DNA from: Nymphaea colorata
Taxonomy: Eukaryota; Streptophyta; Magnoliopsida; Nymphaeales; Nymphaeaceae
DNA: 64,000 nucleotides
Direction of reading: 5' to 3'
NCBI RefSeq assembly: GCF_008831285.2
Contig: NC_045149.1
Span: 7,094,417-7,158,416 of the forward strand
The translations under genes were made by a program, and so were the position numbers. The notes under the pieces are model-generated. The model saw only the letters and a program-made list of their open reading frames with translations. It searched no databases and was not told the origin of the DNA. This document shows, in pieces, positions 1 through 11,650 of the stretch (the stretch's first letter is position 1; every line of letters starts with the position of its first letter).

Positions 1-1789
1 AGTTTGGCATTATCATCCTTCTTTCTTTTATCTTTCTTTACACCCAAATTGATTTTGCTTTCCTGCTGTACTCGCCAGACACATGGATCCAGTTGCCTGT
101 TTTATTGTTGGTGTTGTTTTTGTGAGATGCTTGGACTGGCGGGCTTGCAGATTGCACTGAAATCAGGTCAGTTGGTTCAGTACTGCTCAGGCTAACCGTC
201 AAAGAGGTGTGAAGCCACATACGGGCTCCTCAAGGTTTCTTTACTTTCAAAATAATATCTTTAAATATTTGCTATGAGTGTCCCTTCGGATACAAAAATA
301 TGTGAACAGTACCTTTTCCATTTTTTTTTTCTGGCTCAGCCATTAGCTAACACACACCACCCATCTTCTCTAGTCCCCTCTTAAAAAACATGGATCCCCT
401 CTTAAAAAACATGGAGGAGCCTCTCTTCATTCTCACCACCCAGTAAATTTCTGAAGGAACAAAGTTTTTCTTTTCCTCGGGAAGGGAGAATGATTGCTGC
501 AATTATCTTTTTTGACGCAACAGTAAAAAAATTTCAGAACAGACCTCTTTGTGAGAGATGAGGACAGGATCATGTCAAAACGCTAGTACGTTTGTAATAG
601 TATGGATACATAGAAGTGAAATGAGTTTTTTCAAGATCAATTAAATTAAAACACTAGTACATGAAACCATACAAAATAACTTTTAAGAAAGTTATATGGC
701 ACTATTTTTTGGGACGGTATCTTGGTTGAAATGGGTAATTCATAGTTGAGATTTTTTTTTTCTCCTTGTGTTTGTGCATGTACAGTAGCACGTCACCCAA
801 TTCTTTAGTTTAATACAACTTTTCATTTGATCATATATATATATATATATATATATAGTAAATAACAACTCTATGTTTCTAGACTCATCCAACCATCTAA
901 CCTGAGCCGTCCGATTCAACATTATAAACAGTTAAAAAGTGAAAAAAGTAATGAGTATTTTTTCATCATATAATATTAGTTCATACTTTTTTTTTTTTTT
1001 TCAAATGGACAGCTCTGAGATTACTAGAGTCACCTTTCATTCACTCATATATATACCATAGGCAGGTTACAAAAATTTATAAGAGATCCAGTTAAGATGT
1101 ACAACAAAATCTCCATAAACCTTTTGATAGACATCAATGTTCCCAAACTGAAACTGAGATGATGCTATAAAAATAACAATCAAGACTTAGACATCTACAC
1201 ACATTGTACTACGACCAGAAATACACAAGTCTATACAATAATATGCTTACTGGAAAAAGTTGTACACCGCGCTTGCATGACAACCATGCAGAGGTTCATT
1301 CAATTCTCAAGCACCGATCTCCTGCTATGAAAATTCTTTAGCCACTGCAGAGGAAAAGAAACATGTTAAAACCATCAAAGGACGAGTTCAACAGGAAGAC
1401 AGAGAAAAACAATCGGCATACAAGGGTGATGTTTAAACTAAGGCAAATGCACTATTTTACAGTAATAGTTTAGTTAGCCTAATCAAACAAACGTATCAGT
1501 GGCAATATCAAGTAGTCCCACATATAGGTGGAGATCGGAGTGCTACCATCTAAGCCATAAAATGCTTCTAAACTGAAGACAATTTAAACAATATGTGCTA
1601 TAGCAGTTATATTTTTCCAACTCCTATTGGAAACCACGTTAAAGTGGTCTATGTCCAACAGAAAAGGGTACTAAAGAGTGTGGTCACTTCAGTACTCAGA
1701 AATGAATAAGCAACCGTCACATGGGTGCAAGATGCTAGGTGCGAGCATGGCAAGAGAGTCTGTGTGTGTGTGTGTGTACACACACATAT
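1..1789. other. Intergenic, no gene seen
   Basis: AT-rich DNA with poly-A/T runs. There is an AT microsatellite at 832-857, a small direct repeat of CCCCTCTTAAAAAACATGGA at 374-416, and a (TG)n(AC)n tract at 1761-1787 that can fold on itself. Short open frames here have no recognisable family. Confidence 0.7.
832..857. repeat. (AT)n microsatellite
   Basis: An uninterrupted AT dinucleotide run. Confidence 0.95.
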
Positions 1790-2640
1790 AAATCCTTTTT
1801 AGCCCAGCCACCTTGGCCGCATGCTGCCACTATGCCAAGGCCAATTGGCCTTAGGCGCAAGACCCTCTGCCACTGGCTAGGCTTTGCCTAGCTGCTGCCC
1901 AGGCCTCAGCCACACTCGGCCAGCCACAACTGAGCCTGCCAGCTCATGGCTTAGGCCCGTGGCCTAGCCATAGCCAGCAAGCCCCGAACACCGGCCCTTG
2001 CCTTCTGTGTCCTCCTAGCCCACACACTATCTCCTAGCCTTTGCGTTAGTTAAAACCTTAGAGCCACTCTCAACCACGGCGACCTTAGCCTCCACTAAAA
2101 GCTTCAACCTGGCCCTCATTCACGCCATGGAACAGGGGACAGCTCTAGGCTGCTTGCATACACAGTTACACACCCTGTACAAGATGTACAAGGTCACCCA
2201 CGGCCACTGCCACAGCCTTGCTGGCATAGCTGAACAATCTTAGCCCGACCAAGCACCTTTGGTGCCTAGCACTGCTTGGCCACTGCCTGAGCTTGCGCAC
2301 ACCCTAGCTGATCCACAGGCTGCAACATCTTCCTTCTCATCCCACTTATCTCGTGCTTGGTTTAGCCGGGCTGCAACATCTTCCTCCTCATTCCCCTTGT
2401 CTCATGCTTGGAAACAGCACACATTTGCATCCGAAATTGGGAACTTGTAAATCGCTACTGTTTGGTCCATGCTTGTCTAGATGACACAATTGTGAACATC
2501 TACACGAGTGCTCGCTCAATCCTAGGATTCTTGGGCATAAAGAGTCAAGGCCCTACCACGTAGGCAACCAAGGTGCTTAAACATCACACCCTTGGGGCTA
2601 CACTCCCCAGAAATGGCTGCCACAATGGCCCACAGTTTTA
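1790..2640. other. GC-rich island of unknown origin
   Basis: About 850 bp much richer in GC than its flanks, with many GGCC, GCCA and CCTAG words. A perfect 16-bp palindrome AAGGCCAATTGGCCTT lies at 1837-1852. Open frames are short and without known domains. It may be part of a transposable element; no termini or target duplication were found. Confidence 0.5.
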
Positions 2641-4539
2641 TATGAAAAAATTAGTTTCAAGTTTTCAACATCACGGACACGAGTCACATTAGCAGTTAGC
2701 AACAAATACTAGCTATCTATTGTAAGAGATTAAGGAAAGACCTAATTTTAACTTAAACATATGATAAAGCACTAAGAAATCAAGCATAAAAATGATGATG
2801 GTCATCTTTTTCATTCATGCCAGCCAAACTTCTTCATTTGCCAAGTGTTTCTAAGATGTAGCCAAAAAAATTGAACACCCATTGGTCAGGCATGGATAAC
2901 AAAGGATAAACGCTCATCCTCAACATGCATAAGCCACAAAATAGAACTCACGAACACAAACTGTAAGCAAAGACAAACATGGTCCTGTAAAAATTAAAAG
3001 AAAAAAATTCCATCAAACCTCAAAGAATAATTGAAGAATAATATGTTCATGGATAACAGAAAATGAAAGTAAAGGTCATGAAAGGGATATCACCATGTAA
3101 AGCACATATTTGACATTGACAAACAACCAGCTGCCTCTCCAGTAATCAGATGGCCCTACTAGGGAAAACCTATAGTGAGAACCCTCAATCTATGAGAACA
3201 AAAAAGTTTTTGAGCAACAAATAGCTTTCTTGTATTCTGGTTCATCCTACACCAAGATAAATACTCACATCCAAAACGTTAGCAGTTAGGAGTCTTATTC
3301 TCTTTTTTTGCTCCTATGGGTGCCGAAGAATCTCCAAGTCTAGGATGACTTCTATAGATGTAGAGCGTACCATATTTGACTATGGAAAAGGTACCCAACG
3401 GTGGATGGATGAAGTAAGGGCATGACCGCATGACTCTTTTTGAAGAGGTTAATCAAATTGATGAAGTTTAAGATGAAAAGAAATTCTGGAAAGGAAAAGC
3501 AAAATGGCAATTGTATATCCATAGATCTTCATGCGTGCTCGATATCGAGGTTGTGAGGAAAGCTACTAAATGGAAGGCTTCGCCTGCTACATGCACAGGC
3601 TTTCCATCCAAAGCTACAGACCGAGACTCAGGTTAAGCTTCGTCTTGGAACGTTTTGGGGTTAGGGACGCCTTCCTTTTACTTGTAGATGAAAGCGATCC
3701 CATATTGCACGAGCAAACATACAATACACCCTTCTGGTTCTGGAAATTCTTTCACTGTACTTTCTGTCATATGATCTTTTATCAACACCACGCTTCTGGC
3801 GACTCGCTTCTACGCCTGGCCCGCCGCCTATCATTGGAAGCCCAACATTGCTATAAGAGAAAGCCAACGACTCATAGCTCTGCGCATCAGGGAGATTATC
3901 CTAGCATTCAAAACATTAATCTTGGGAAATAAAGCACATCTCTATCATTATTCCTTCATCTCCAAACCAGAACATATAATTTACAACCCCAATATACCAC
4001 CTATCCATTTGTAATGGATCAACAAATTCCTTCATGATTTAGCTTAAAGCCTTAACCAGATGATCTAATTCAGTCGCCCCATGAGAAACCAAATTAATAA
4101 ACCCAAATTAATATAGTTATGACCATAACCCACACCACACTTGTCATTATAGGACATCACTTTCTTTAACAGCATTCTCAGCTCCTTTTTGTGAGCTTCA
4201 TTTAGTAACTTCGGCAAAATGAATACCACGACAATGACGACTTATGCAACTATCATGTTCGCCTATTTTTTGCAACAGACATATTCATAGGAAGGAGGAA
4301 GATGTGGCCACAAGAGAGCTTTCATTGCAAGTCTATTAAATAACTGATGAGTTTAGTGAAAAGTTTCAAGGTTTCCATTTACATATAAGCTTGGAAGAGC
4401 AAATCAAATGTCTATGCTTGCAAGGCTGACGAGTACATGGCTAGTACAAGTACAATACAAAAGAAACTAGAAAATTAAAGTTTTTAGCAAAATAAAGGAA
4501 GACAAAAAAATAGAAAAATATTTGATCATCCTATTATGA
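2641..4539. other. Intergenic with one unassigned open frame
   Basis: The stretch 3570-3932 is open on the plus strand for 120 codons, and its reverse strand is also partly open. It is less AT-rich than its surroundings. No domain was recognised and no splice context supports a gene. The part nearest 4540 is probably the 3' untranslated region of the DUF569 gene. Confidence 0.5.
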
Positions 4540-5886
4540 CTATGAAAACACTTGATCTGCCTCAGCTGAAAGAGCACTTCATTCTCAGAAGCATAAGAGG
4601 AGACACCAAAGAATAATGGACACTTGCAACACAGTGCCATAAACAATAGCACCAACAAAATTAACTATTTGAAAAGACGAAAAAGGTAAGTAAAAAAGCT
4701 CACATCTAGATGATGGCTCAACCAAGACAATACGCATGGCTGCATTGTTGGGGGGGAGCTGAAGCCGCAAAGGATAAAGCTTCCCGTTCAGAGGATTACG
4801 TGAACAGATTATAACATTTTGAAGTTCAGTATCTTCTTCCACCTTCTCCAATAGCTGATCCAAGTTGGTTCCTTTGAACAAGAATGAATTCCATTCAATA
4901 GTATCATCTACATCACCATTTTCATCCGCAAAAGCATAATATATGAGCCGGCCATCGGACTTTGGTGGCGAATTCTTCAACGAATCAATAGACTGAAAGT
5001 TCGAAAATATGACTAAATCAATGTCAAAAAGTGTATGAGGGATCCACCAAAATCAATCACCCAATCGTTCCAAATGAAAAATTTTAGAAAAACTAATGCT
5101 CCATAAACCAAAACAAACCTCTAATCTACTCAAATTTCCTGCCGGTTCAGAAGCTTCACTTCCATCTACCTAAGCAATCAGAAAAAACAACCACTCATCA
5201 TTCTACGTAAATGTATAAGGAAAGAAAACAAGCCTCACAGCGAAAAGGAAAATCAGGTGGCATTATTTCTACCAAATTACAAACAAGAACCAGCGTCAAG
5301 GAATGAGATCAATGGAAAAAATTGTAAAAAATGATGAAATAAGGGATGAATTGTTCACCACATGGGCTTCTTGTCGTGATGGATCCTGTTGGGGGAGGAA
5401 ATTCTGTGTCGGCGACGGTGACGGCGATGGTTCCAACAAACGAATCTCAACCACATCAACCTCCCACAAAACCCAATCCTGAGTGGACGTCCGATGGGGA
5501 ATATCATGAGTCACTGAGTTTCTCCATGGTGGTAGTCCGCCATTACCACGCAGGAAGTTGCCATAATGCGTCTTTAACTTCACATTGAATCCCTCTCTAA
5601 TGGGTTCCCACTCCACCGATGAGTCCAGCCTTCTGGGCAGCGTCTGTAGGACTTTCCTCCCCGTAACACCAAGAAGGAAGGGCTCATTGGATGCCGTCAG
5701 GTAGCGGCCATAGCAGCTCTTGAGGCGAATGAAATTCCTTTGCTCCACCAACTCAACAGTCCATCGGGCATTGCGGGATGCACCACTTCGATCTTGGCAC
5801 ACTGATTCCTCGTCTTGCTCAGCATAGAGGTACTTGTCATGGTGGCTCCGTAGCCGGACAGCCTTCGCCTTGTTGAACAGGTCCAT
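4540..5886 (-). CDS. DUF569 domain protein (actin cross-linking-like), 4 exons
   Basis: Exons read on the minus strand are 5886-5359, 5169-5119, 4992-4704 and 4565-4540, giving about 297 residues. The N-terminal 150 residues form a DUF569/fascin-like beta-trefoil: MDLFNKAKAVRLRSHHDKYL, then RLKSCYGRYLTASNEPFLLG and VKLKTHYGNFLR. A Pro/Ser-rich linker follows, with a 17-codon mini-exon inside it. A second DUF569 module has GRLIYYAFADENGDVDD and GKLYPLRLQLPPNNAAM. The last exon is only 26 nt and supplies the end SEADQVFS, as is usual for the family. I start at 5886 because the longer frame opens upstream with TTG, not ATG. Plants have many DUF569 proteins; their biochemical role is poorly known and actin bundling is assumed from the fold. 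A YAG acceptor near 5908 suggests a leader intron. The exon 1 donor (GTGAAC) is the least certain junction. Confidence 0.88.
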
Positions 5887-7150
5887 ATCAAAGAACTTCA
5901 ATCAACCTACAAACGCTCTCTTGCAATCTACAAAAATAGGCAAAAAAGAAAAACCTTGATATGTGCATAGAATCAGAACAAATCAGAAGATTCAGAACAC
6001 AAACCTGGCTGAGAAATTAAATAATCTTGGGACATATTTCTATTTGTCTCCAGCATAACTTCATGCAGAAACCCGTAGAAAACTCTGAACCTTTTGAGAG
6101 CAAAACTCCCTGTCATTGACTGCTTTATTATCTTGCACCCTTGTGGACCTTTTTATGTTCATTGTGTAAAACCTGGTCCTCTACGGTCTTTAAAAGCTGC
6201 TGCATTAAATTTTGTATTTATTACTGTTAATTTTTATTTATTGTAGTTAATGGGTAATTTTTTCCATAATCAGTCCTCAATTCAACTAGAGGAGTTTCAA
6301 AAATAATAATAATAACAGTGACAAATAAGTTATAAATGGATCGTCCAAAGAGGAGCAGGGCCTGCACTTTTATCCATTAGCTTCTTTTTCTTCTTCATAG
6401 TTGTGTGCGTCGAGGGTCGTATCTGCAGAGGTATGTTGACTCCCTGGTTTCTTTCCAGCCTTCTCCACAATCATACATATGATGGTATCTGCATGGCTTG
6501 TATGACAATGAATGCCAAGAACATGTATGTAGATGTTTTTAATCAAGATTTGGGTTATATTTCTTATAAGCAATGTGTTGATTTATGTCGTGTACATCCC
6601 TCCTACATGTATATGCTTGTGTATCTTTGTACTACTAGTTTTATTGTGTCAATGCATGATACTCGATAGTTATTGACCTTGTATGCCATAATGCACATAC
6701 ACGTGCATGTAAATCTCTCAATATGTTAGCATGAAACATCCATAGCCTATGCATACAGACATCGAGAATAAATGCCCCCTTTCGTTACATAGTTATAAGA
6801 AAGGAAAAAGAGAAACAAAACAGATGAATGAAAGGGAATCAAAACCTGGGATGGGGAAACCCCTGATTTGTTTTTCTGCCTTATGGCTGCTTTCTCCTTT
6901 TCGATTGGAGCTGTTCTTGGTTAGGTCCTTTTGACCTGGAATGTGCAGAAAATTAGAAATAATAATAAGAAAATAATAACAAACATAATAATAATAACAA
7001 TAATAGAGGGAAAAGGCCACTTGGGGATTTTCAAGCGTTGTGCTGCCGGTGGCCTCGCTGGTCGGGGTGGCCGGAGACGGCCGCTGCAACGCTTGGCCAA
7101 ACCCCAAACCCTTGAAAACCTACAAGGAAAATGAAAGCGACAGGGAAGTG
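5887..7150. other. DUF569 upstream region
   Basis: Likely leader intron and promoter DNA of the DUF569 gene. On the minus strand a consensus acceptor (CGTTTGTAG) lies near 5908. An (AAT/ATA)-rich tract lies at 6957-7010. No other gene was seen. Confidence 0.5.
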
Positions 7151-7167
7151 AAATGAATAAAACCCAC

Positions 7168-7343
7168 CTTTGGTTCAGACGTCGTCACGCCTCCTTAAAG
7201 CCCGTGGTCGAAGGTCGCCGGACACTCCCCGGAGGCCGGCGGTGGGAACTTGGGTTGGGAGGAAAATGGGGAGACGAGAGAGACGTAACGCAAGGAGAAA
7301 ACTGTGAAAAAGCCGCGTCAAGCGCGTCTACGTGACTTTATAG
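7168..7343 (-). promoter_or_regulatory. Candidate minus-strand promoter with GC-rich leader
   Basis: Read on the minus strand, CTATAAAG (7343-7336) is followed 25-35 bases later by a GC-rich stretch resembling a transcribed leader. A donor-like AAAG|GTGGGT follows at 7168. It could be the distal first exon of the DUF569 transcript, 1.4 kb from its ATG, or an independent transcript. Confidence 0.35.
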
Positions 7344-7795
7344 GAAAATTTCCAATCTTCACCTCGAGTTTGTAAAACTTTTCTGAAATACTGTTATAAT
7401 GTGACAATTTTTATCACGCCCCATTTTACAGAAACATAATTTCGGAAAGAAGCTCGTTGACGTTCTACACTGTTTTGCAAATTGTAGACTTTAAGGTCTG
7501 AGCGATAAAATTACTGTGAAAAAAAAATCAATGGTACAAAGTTAGTCCTTTGTGCTACTTTTTTGTGCTACTTTTTTGAAAAGTAAAATTACATTGACAA
7601 AGTAATTTTTTATATATTTGATTTGAGTATGAAAAACCTTACAAAAAAAAAGTAAGTTTTCCCTGTATACGATACACAATAAAATCTTTGTGCCTCAAAT
7701 GAGGCCTAAAGATAGTTTGGCATACTTTTTAACGAATGTTTCATGAATCTTTATAAATTCATAGACACCTAATTCTACTGCTATACAAATTTTTA

Positions 7796-7841
7796 AAAGA
7801 TTGTTTGGGTCGTACAGTGTTCTCACTGCCAAACAATCTTT
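7796..7841. repeat. Hairpin, 13-bp perfect stem
   Basis: AAAGATTGTTTGG at 7796-7808 pairs with CCAAACAATCTTT at 7829-7841 across a 20-base loop. It probably belongs to a decayed fold-back element, since GATTGCTTGG repeats just after. Confidence 0.8.
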
Positions 7842-8949
7842 AAAAGATTGCTTGGCATTAGAAATATGTTTCATAAATTTGCATCAAATTAAATATATAT
7901 TTGTAATACAAATGTCCAAGTTTTCAATGAGTCTACCCCCAACATTAATAGTGTCAATCAGCATCTAAATGTTTACAAAGTAAAAAAAAAAACTGATTGT
8001 TAAGGTTTGAAAAATTCATTTCGCCTAATTTTTCAGTTTTCTAGATTTCCAAAAAGTGTTTCTACACTAGTTTTCTGCAAGTTGAAAATATATCTTTGAC
8101 CAAATTTGATTGGTGTGGAGTTCAAAAACATGAAATTTTCCATAAATCGTATGGTGGTCATGTGTACTAATTTATTTGCTTGGATTGATTGGCCACATGC
8201 ATTTATTCATTCACGATTAATCATTACAAAGAGACTTAGATCTGGATCTGACTTGGTAATGCGGATCCACTTCGGGTTGGCCAGCCCACGGTTCTTCTTC
8301 ACTTTTTTTTTTTTTCTAAATTTACATGTAATTTTTTTTTTAAATATTTATCTTATATAAAAAAAATTCAAAATGGTACTTGGCGGATTTCGTCCCAACC
8401 TAAGCTAAGAAGCAGGCGGTTCTAAGCTTATACATATACTGACCTTAACTTGTCTTAGATCCAAAATCCTAATTCAGTGGTGGAGATCCAAAACCTTTTT
8501 ATGTTAATGGATCAGGTTTTGTATTGGTTCCAAAAAGCAAATGAGAAGAGGAGAAGGTAGGAATGACAAGAAACGGGGAGAGAGAAGGTCGAAAAGTCCA
8601 GATTTGATGGCTGCAGCGAAATGACAAGAAAGCCATCATTTGAGACTTAGTTGGCGTAGAAAGTCAAATACAACGAAAAGGAGGATATGACTAGAAATTA
8701 TTAAATTAAATCCGTATTTAGAACCCCATTGATTTCAAATATGTATTTTAATTTCGAAAGAAATAAATTTTCAAATATCAAAAATCAGAAAAGTGATTTT
8801 TTTTTTTAACTTTAACACTTAAAATGGGAAATGATCAAATAATGGAATCAATAAACTATTGTTTTAATATAAAATTAAAGAGAGATATCCCCATTACTTG
8901 AGAAGAGAAAAGTGAAAATCATTCACCATGAAAAAGTAAGAAAGATAGG

Positions 8950-9180
8950 CTGTGGCGGAGCTAGACATATTTGGTGGCGGAGCTAGACATATTTGGCTGA
9001 GGGTACTCGCTATATATTTAAGAAGTATATCGTATGAACATATCTAAAAATTTAGAGTAAAAATTTATTGTTGCACAACATATAATTAAGAGTTTTTTAT
9101 TGAATTGTATGGTCAATTGCCCACACATGCCCCCCGCCCCCTGTCACTGTCGGTAGGTGAGTGCAAGTGGCGAACCGCCA
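8950..9180. mobile_element. Truncated hAT-type MITE of the GGCGGAGC family
   Basis: TGGCGGAGCTAGACATATTTGG occurs twice back to back from about 8955, matching the terminal motif of the better preserved copies at 9495 and 53738. No clear far terminus or target duplication is visible. Confidence 0.5.
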
Positions 9181-9494
9181 TGCAGTAGCCTTCATTGATA
9201 GTGGGAGCCACCTGCACCTCAATGATAAGCGACACCGTTTTGATTTGTTTTGTTTTTTTCGAGTGGGCAAATCAAGTGATTGGAGTTGCATTGCTCAAGA
9301 AGTCCAACAAATTTTCATGGATAAAAAGTCCATGCATCCATCAAAATTTATCGGACCTCCTGATGTCTGACTTTTTTTTTGTAGACAAAAATCCAATGTT
9401 GTGTGCCCATAACGATGCATGCGACTCAATCTCATATTATTGGGGTAAGTACATCCTTAAACATGTTCAATCTGTCGAATTGACGACTCTTATC

Positions 9495-9676
9495 CAGTGG
9501 CGAAGCCAAGATTTTTCATTCGTAGGGCACTTGCATTGATGACACAACTTTGGTGTGGGCACTGCATATAATTTTATTGTTATAACAATGTAAAATTAAC
9601 ACATTATAATGAAATTTGGATGGATTGGCGTGGGCGGGCAGTGGTCCACCCCAACCAACAAGTAGCTCCACTACTG
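9495..9676. mobile_element. hAT-type MITE with terminal inverted repeats and target duplication
   Basis: The element runs from CAGTGGCGAAGCCA to TAGCTCCACTACTG (10 of 14 bases match as inverted repeat). It is flanked by CTCTTATC at 9487-9494 and CTCTTATA at 9677-9684, an 8-bp target duplication with one mismatch. CAG-type ends with an 8-bp duplication are typical of hAT elements. It has no coding capacity. Confidence 0.8.
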
Positions 9677-9855
9677 CTCTTATATCTCAAAATGAGAATT
9701 TGTGGTTCTTTGCTTTTAGTTTAGTTAGTCTATGGAACCTCAAAGAAAAATATATTCTACCCTAAGTTCCTTTTGATATACTGCCCCACATTAAGAAGCT
9801 TATTCTTACTAAAAATTTTGATAGATTTTTAATAGTTTGTAAAGGAGGTTGTTAA

Positions 9856-9970
9856 GTGGTTGGTTATCCTAATTCCTGGTTGAGTTGGAAAAAAAGCTAC
9901 TAATGTGTAGATAGGTTATCCTAATTCCTGGTCTTTTTGAGTTGGAAAAAAAGCTACTAATGTGTGGATA
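9856..9970. repeat. Tandem duplication, about 55 bp
   Basis: GGTTATCCTAATTCCTGGT followed by GAGTTGGAAAAAAAGCTACT appears twice in a row. The second copy has five extra bases between the two parts. Confidence 0.9.
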
Positions 9971-9983
9971 GGGCCTTGTCTAA

Positions 9984-10345
9984 CCAGGGTCCAAAACCCG
10001 AGCTCGGCCCAACTTGGTTAAAATAAAAAATTTATATATTTTTAACATAAAATATAAACATAATTGATTGTAATAAAATATTATGAGTATATATAAATAT
10101 AATAAAAAATATTAAAAAACTTATCAGGCCGAACTGGGTTTAGTCAGGCCCACACCGGTGCCTTTTTTTCGGGCTCGAGTTACCCGGCCTGATGCGTAGG
10201 TTTATATATTAGTTCACAAGTTTGTGAGCGGAACCAGGCTTAGTTGGGCCCACCCAAGCGGGTGCCTGTTTTTGGGCCCGAGTCAGGTCCGATACCCGGC
10301 ATGATGTTAGGCTTAGATACTAGTTCACAAGTTTGTGCAGTGATA
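9984..10345. mobile_element. GC-armed, AT-cored repeat, copy 1
   Basis: Arms made of GGCCC/CCCGG words flank an AT-only core of about 110 bp. The right arm is itself partly duplicated, with AGTTCACAAGTTTGTG at about 10210 and 10321. It resembles the copies at 14534, 50231, 51475 and 57860. Confidence 0.6.
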
Positions 10346-11370
10346 TACGGAGTAAAACTGAAAGGGAACTTCTCAGTTCACATGAGAACTAGTGGAAGTT
10401 GTGGGAAACTAATATGGATGTCCATGCCTATGTGAACCAAATGCAAGGGTCATGAGGTTCAAGATTTAAATGTACCCAATAAATGCACATTGGAGTTTGG
10501 ATTTTTTTTTAACCCATTTTGCTTCTAAACCAACTTAGAAGGTCCAAATCTTGCATTAAAAAAGCGAGAAACAGAAAGGAAACTGGTTGGAAAATGCTTA
10601 AAGAAGAAACAATTTTTTGAGAGAGAAAAAAGAACTAGATTTGCACAATGTTGTCCATGAAATTAGGAGGTGAAATGACTTCAGGTGCTACTGTTAATGG
10701 ACACATTATCTGTGATAGATAAAAAAAAAAAAGCATTTTCCAACACAATCATATACCATGGACTATATTTCTGGCAAGTTCCCTTAATTCTCCATGGAGT
10801 TAGAAATCTGAAAAAGGAATTTCCAATAAGAATACATGTCGAACGAATAAGGATGTTGTTAGATGGCTAAAAATTAAAAGTCAGTAGCTAAAAGGCGATC
10901 GTGTCAAGAGCATTAGTGACGACTTATAGTGCAGTGATAGTTCATCGTACTTTTATCGAAGTTCATATTGCTTTGAACAATGGTTTTTAAAATTTTAATG
11001 ATTCACCTACCATTTGCATGCAACTACCATATTTGAATGATTGTATCCTCCTATATGCATGTGAGTGCTTTATTTTTTTAATTTTTTTGCTACGACAACT
11101 ACCACTTCTATCAGTTAATAAAAGGAAGGGAGCCTATCCCTTAGCAGGCCTTTTCTTGAACTACCACTTCCAACAACTAAATGTGTGTGCCTCTATCCGC
11201 TCTCTTCACAATAATTGAAGATTTGGTGAGAAAACAAGTAAGCATTTGTTGGTTAGCGATATGCATGTGTATGCATAGAGAGAGAACCCTCATATTATGT
11301 CTCTCCAAAATATGCTTCTTTTGTATGCCACCTAAAGGTTTTTTAGTTGTTTCTAATTATTTTAACTGGC
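10346..11370. other. Intergenic, nothing recognised
   Basis: AT-rich DNA with short open frames lacking any known domain. Confidence 0.6.
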
Positions 11371-11650
11371 TATCGCCAAGGAGGTTGGCGCAATGGTCGG
11401 GGCGGGGTCCAGTAAGTGGTTGGACTTCATTTCGAATTCCCGTACCCTCTGTGCTCCACAGGGGCGCGTTATTGACGTGCAAGTTGAAACACGGTGAGAC
11501 AGCACCTCGAGACGCCGAAAGCAAACCTTGTACCATAAGAAGATGGGTGAAGGCTTTGGCTTGGACTGAGCTCAAGCTAGTCGTGCAAGCACAAAGCACA
11601 TAGCCCAAACCAAGTCGTTAAGGAATAATAATTCTTCTTGCACTTAATAA
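11371..11650 (+). mobile_element. tRNA-derived SINE, copy 1
   Basis: A box A-like TGGCGCAATGGT and a box B-like TTCGAATTCC lie about 55 bases apart, the layout of a pol III promoter. The body includes GACAGCACCTCGAGACGCC. A diverged copy with the same layout is at 56960-57190. Confidence 0.7.

Noticed and set aside
7020-7167. Second coding or leader exon for the 7.3-kb promoter candidate
   Set aside because: The only paired splice sites give a 48-base intron, too short for plants.
11181-11603. 140-codon open frame on the plus strand
   Set aside because: Its second half is the SINE at 11371; the first half is low-information sequence.
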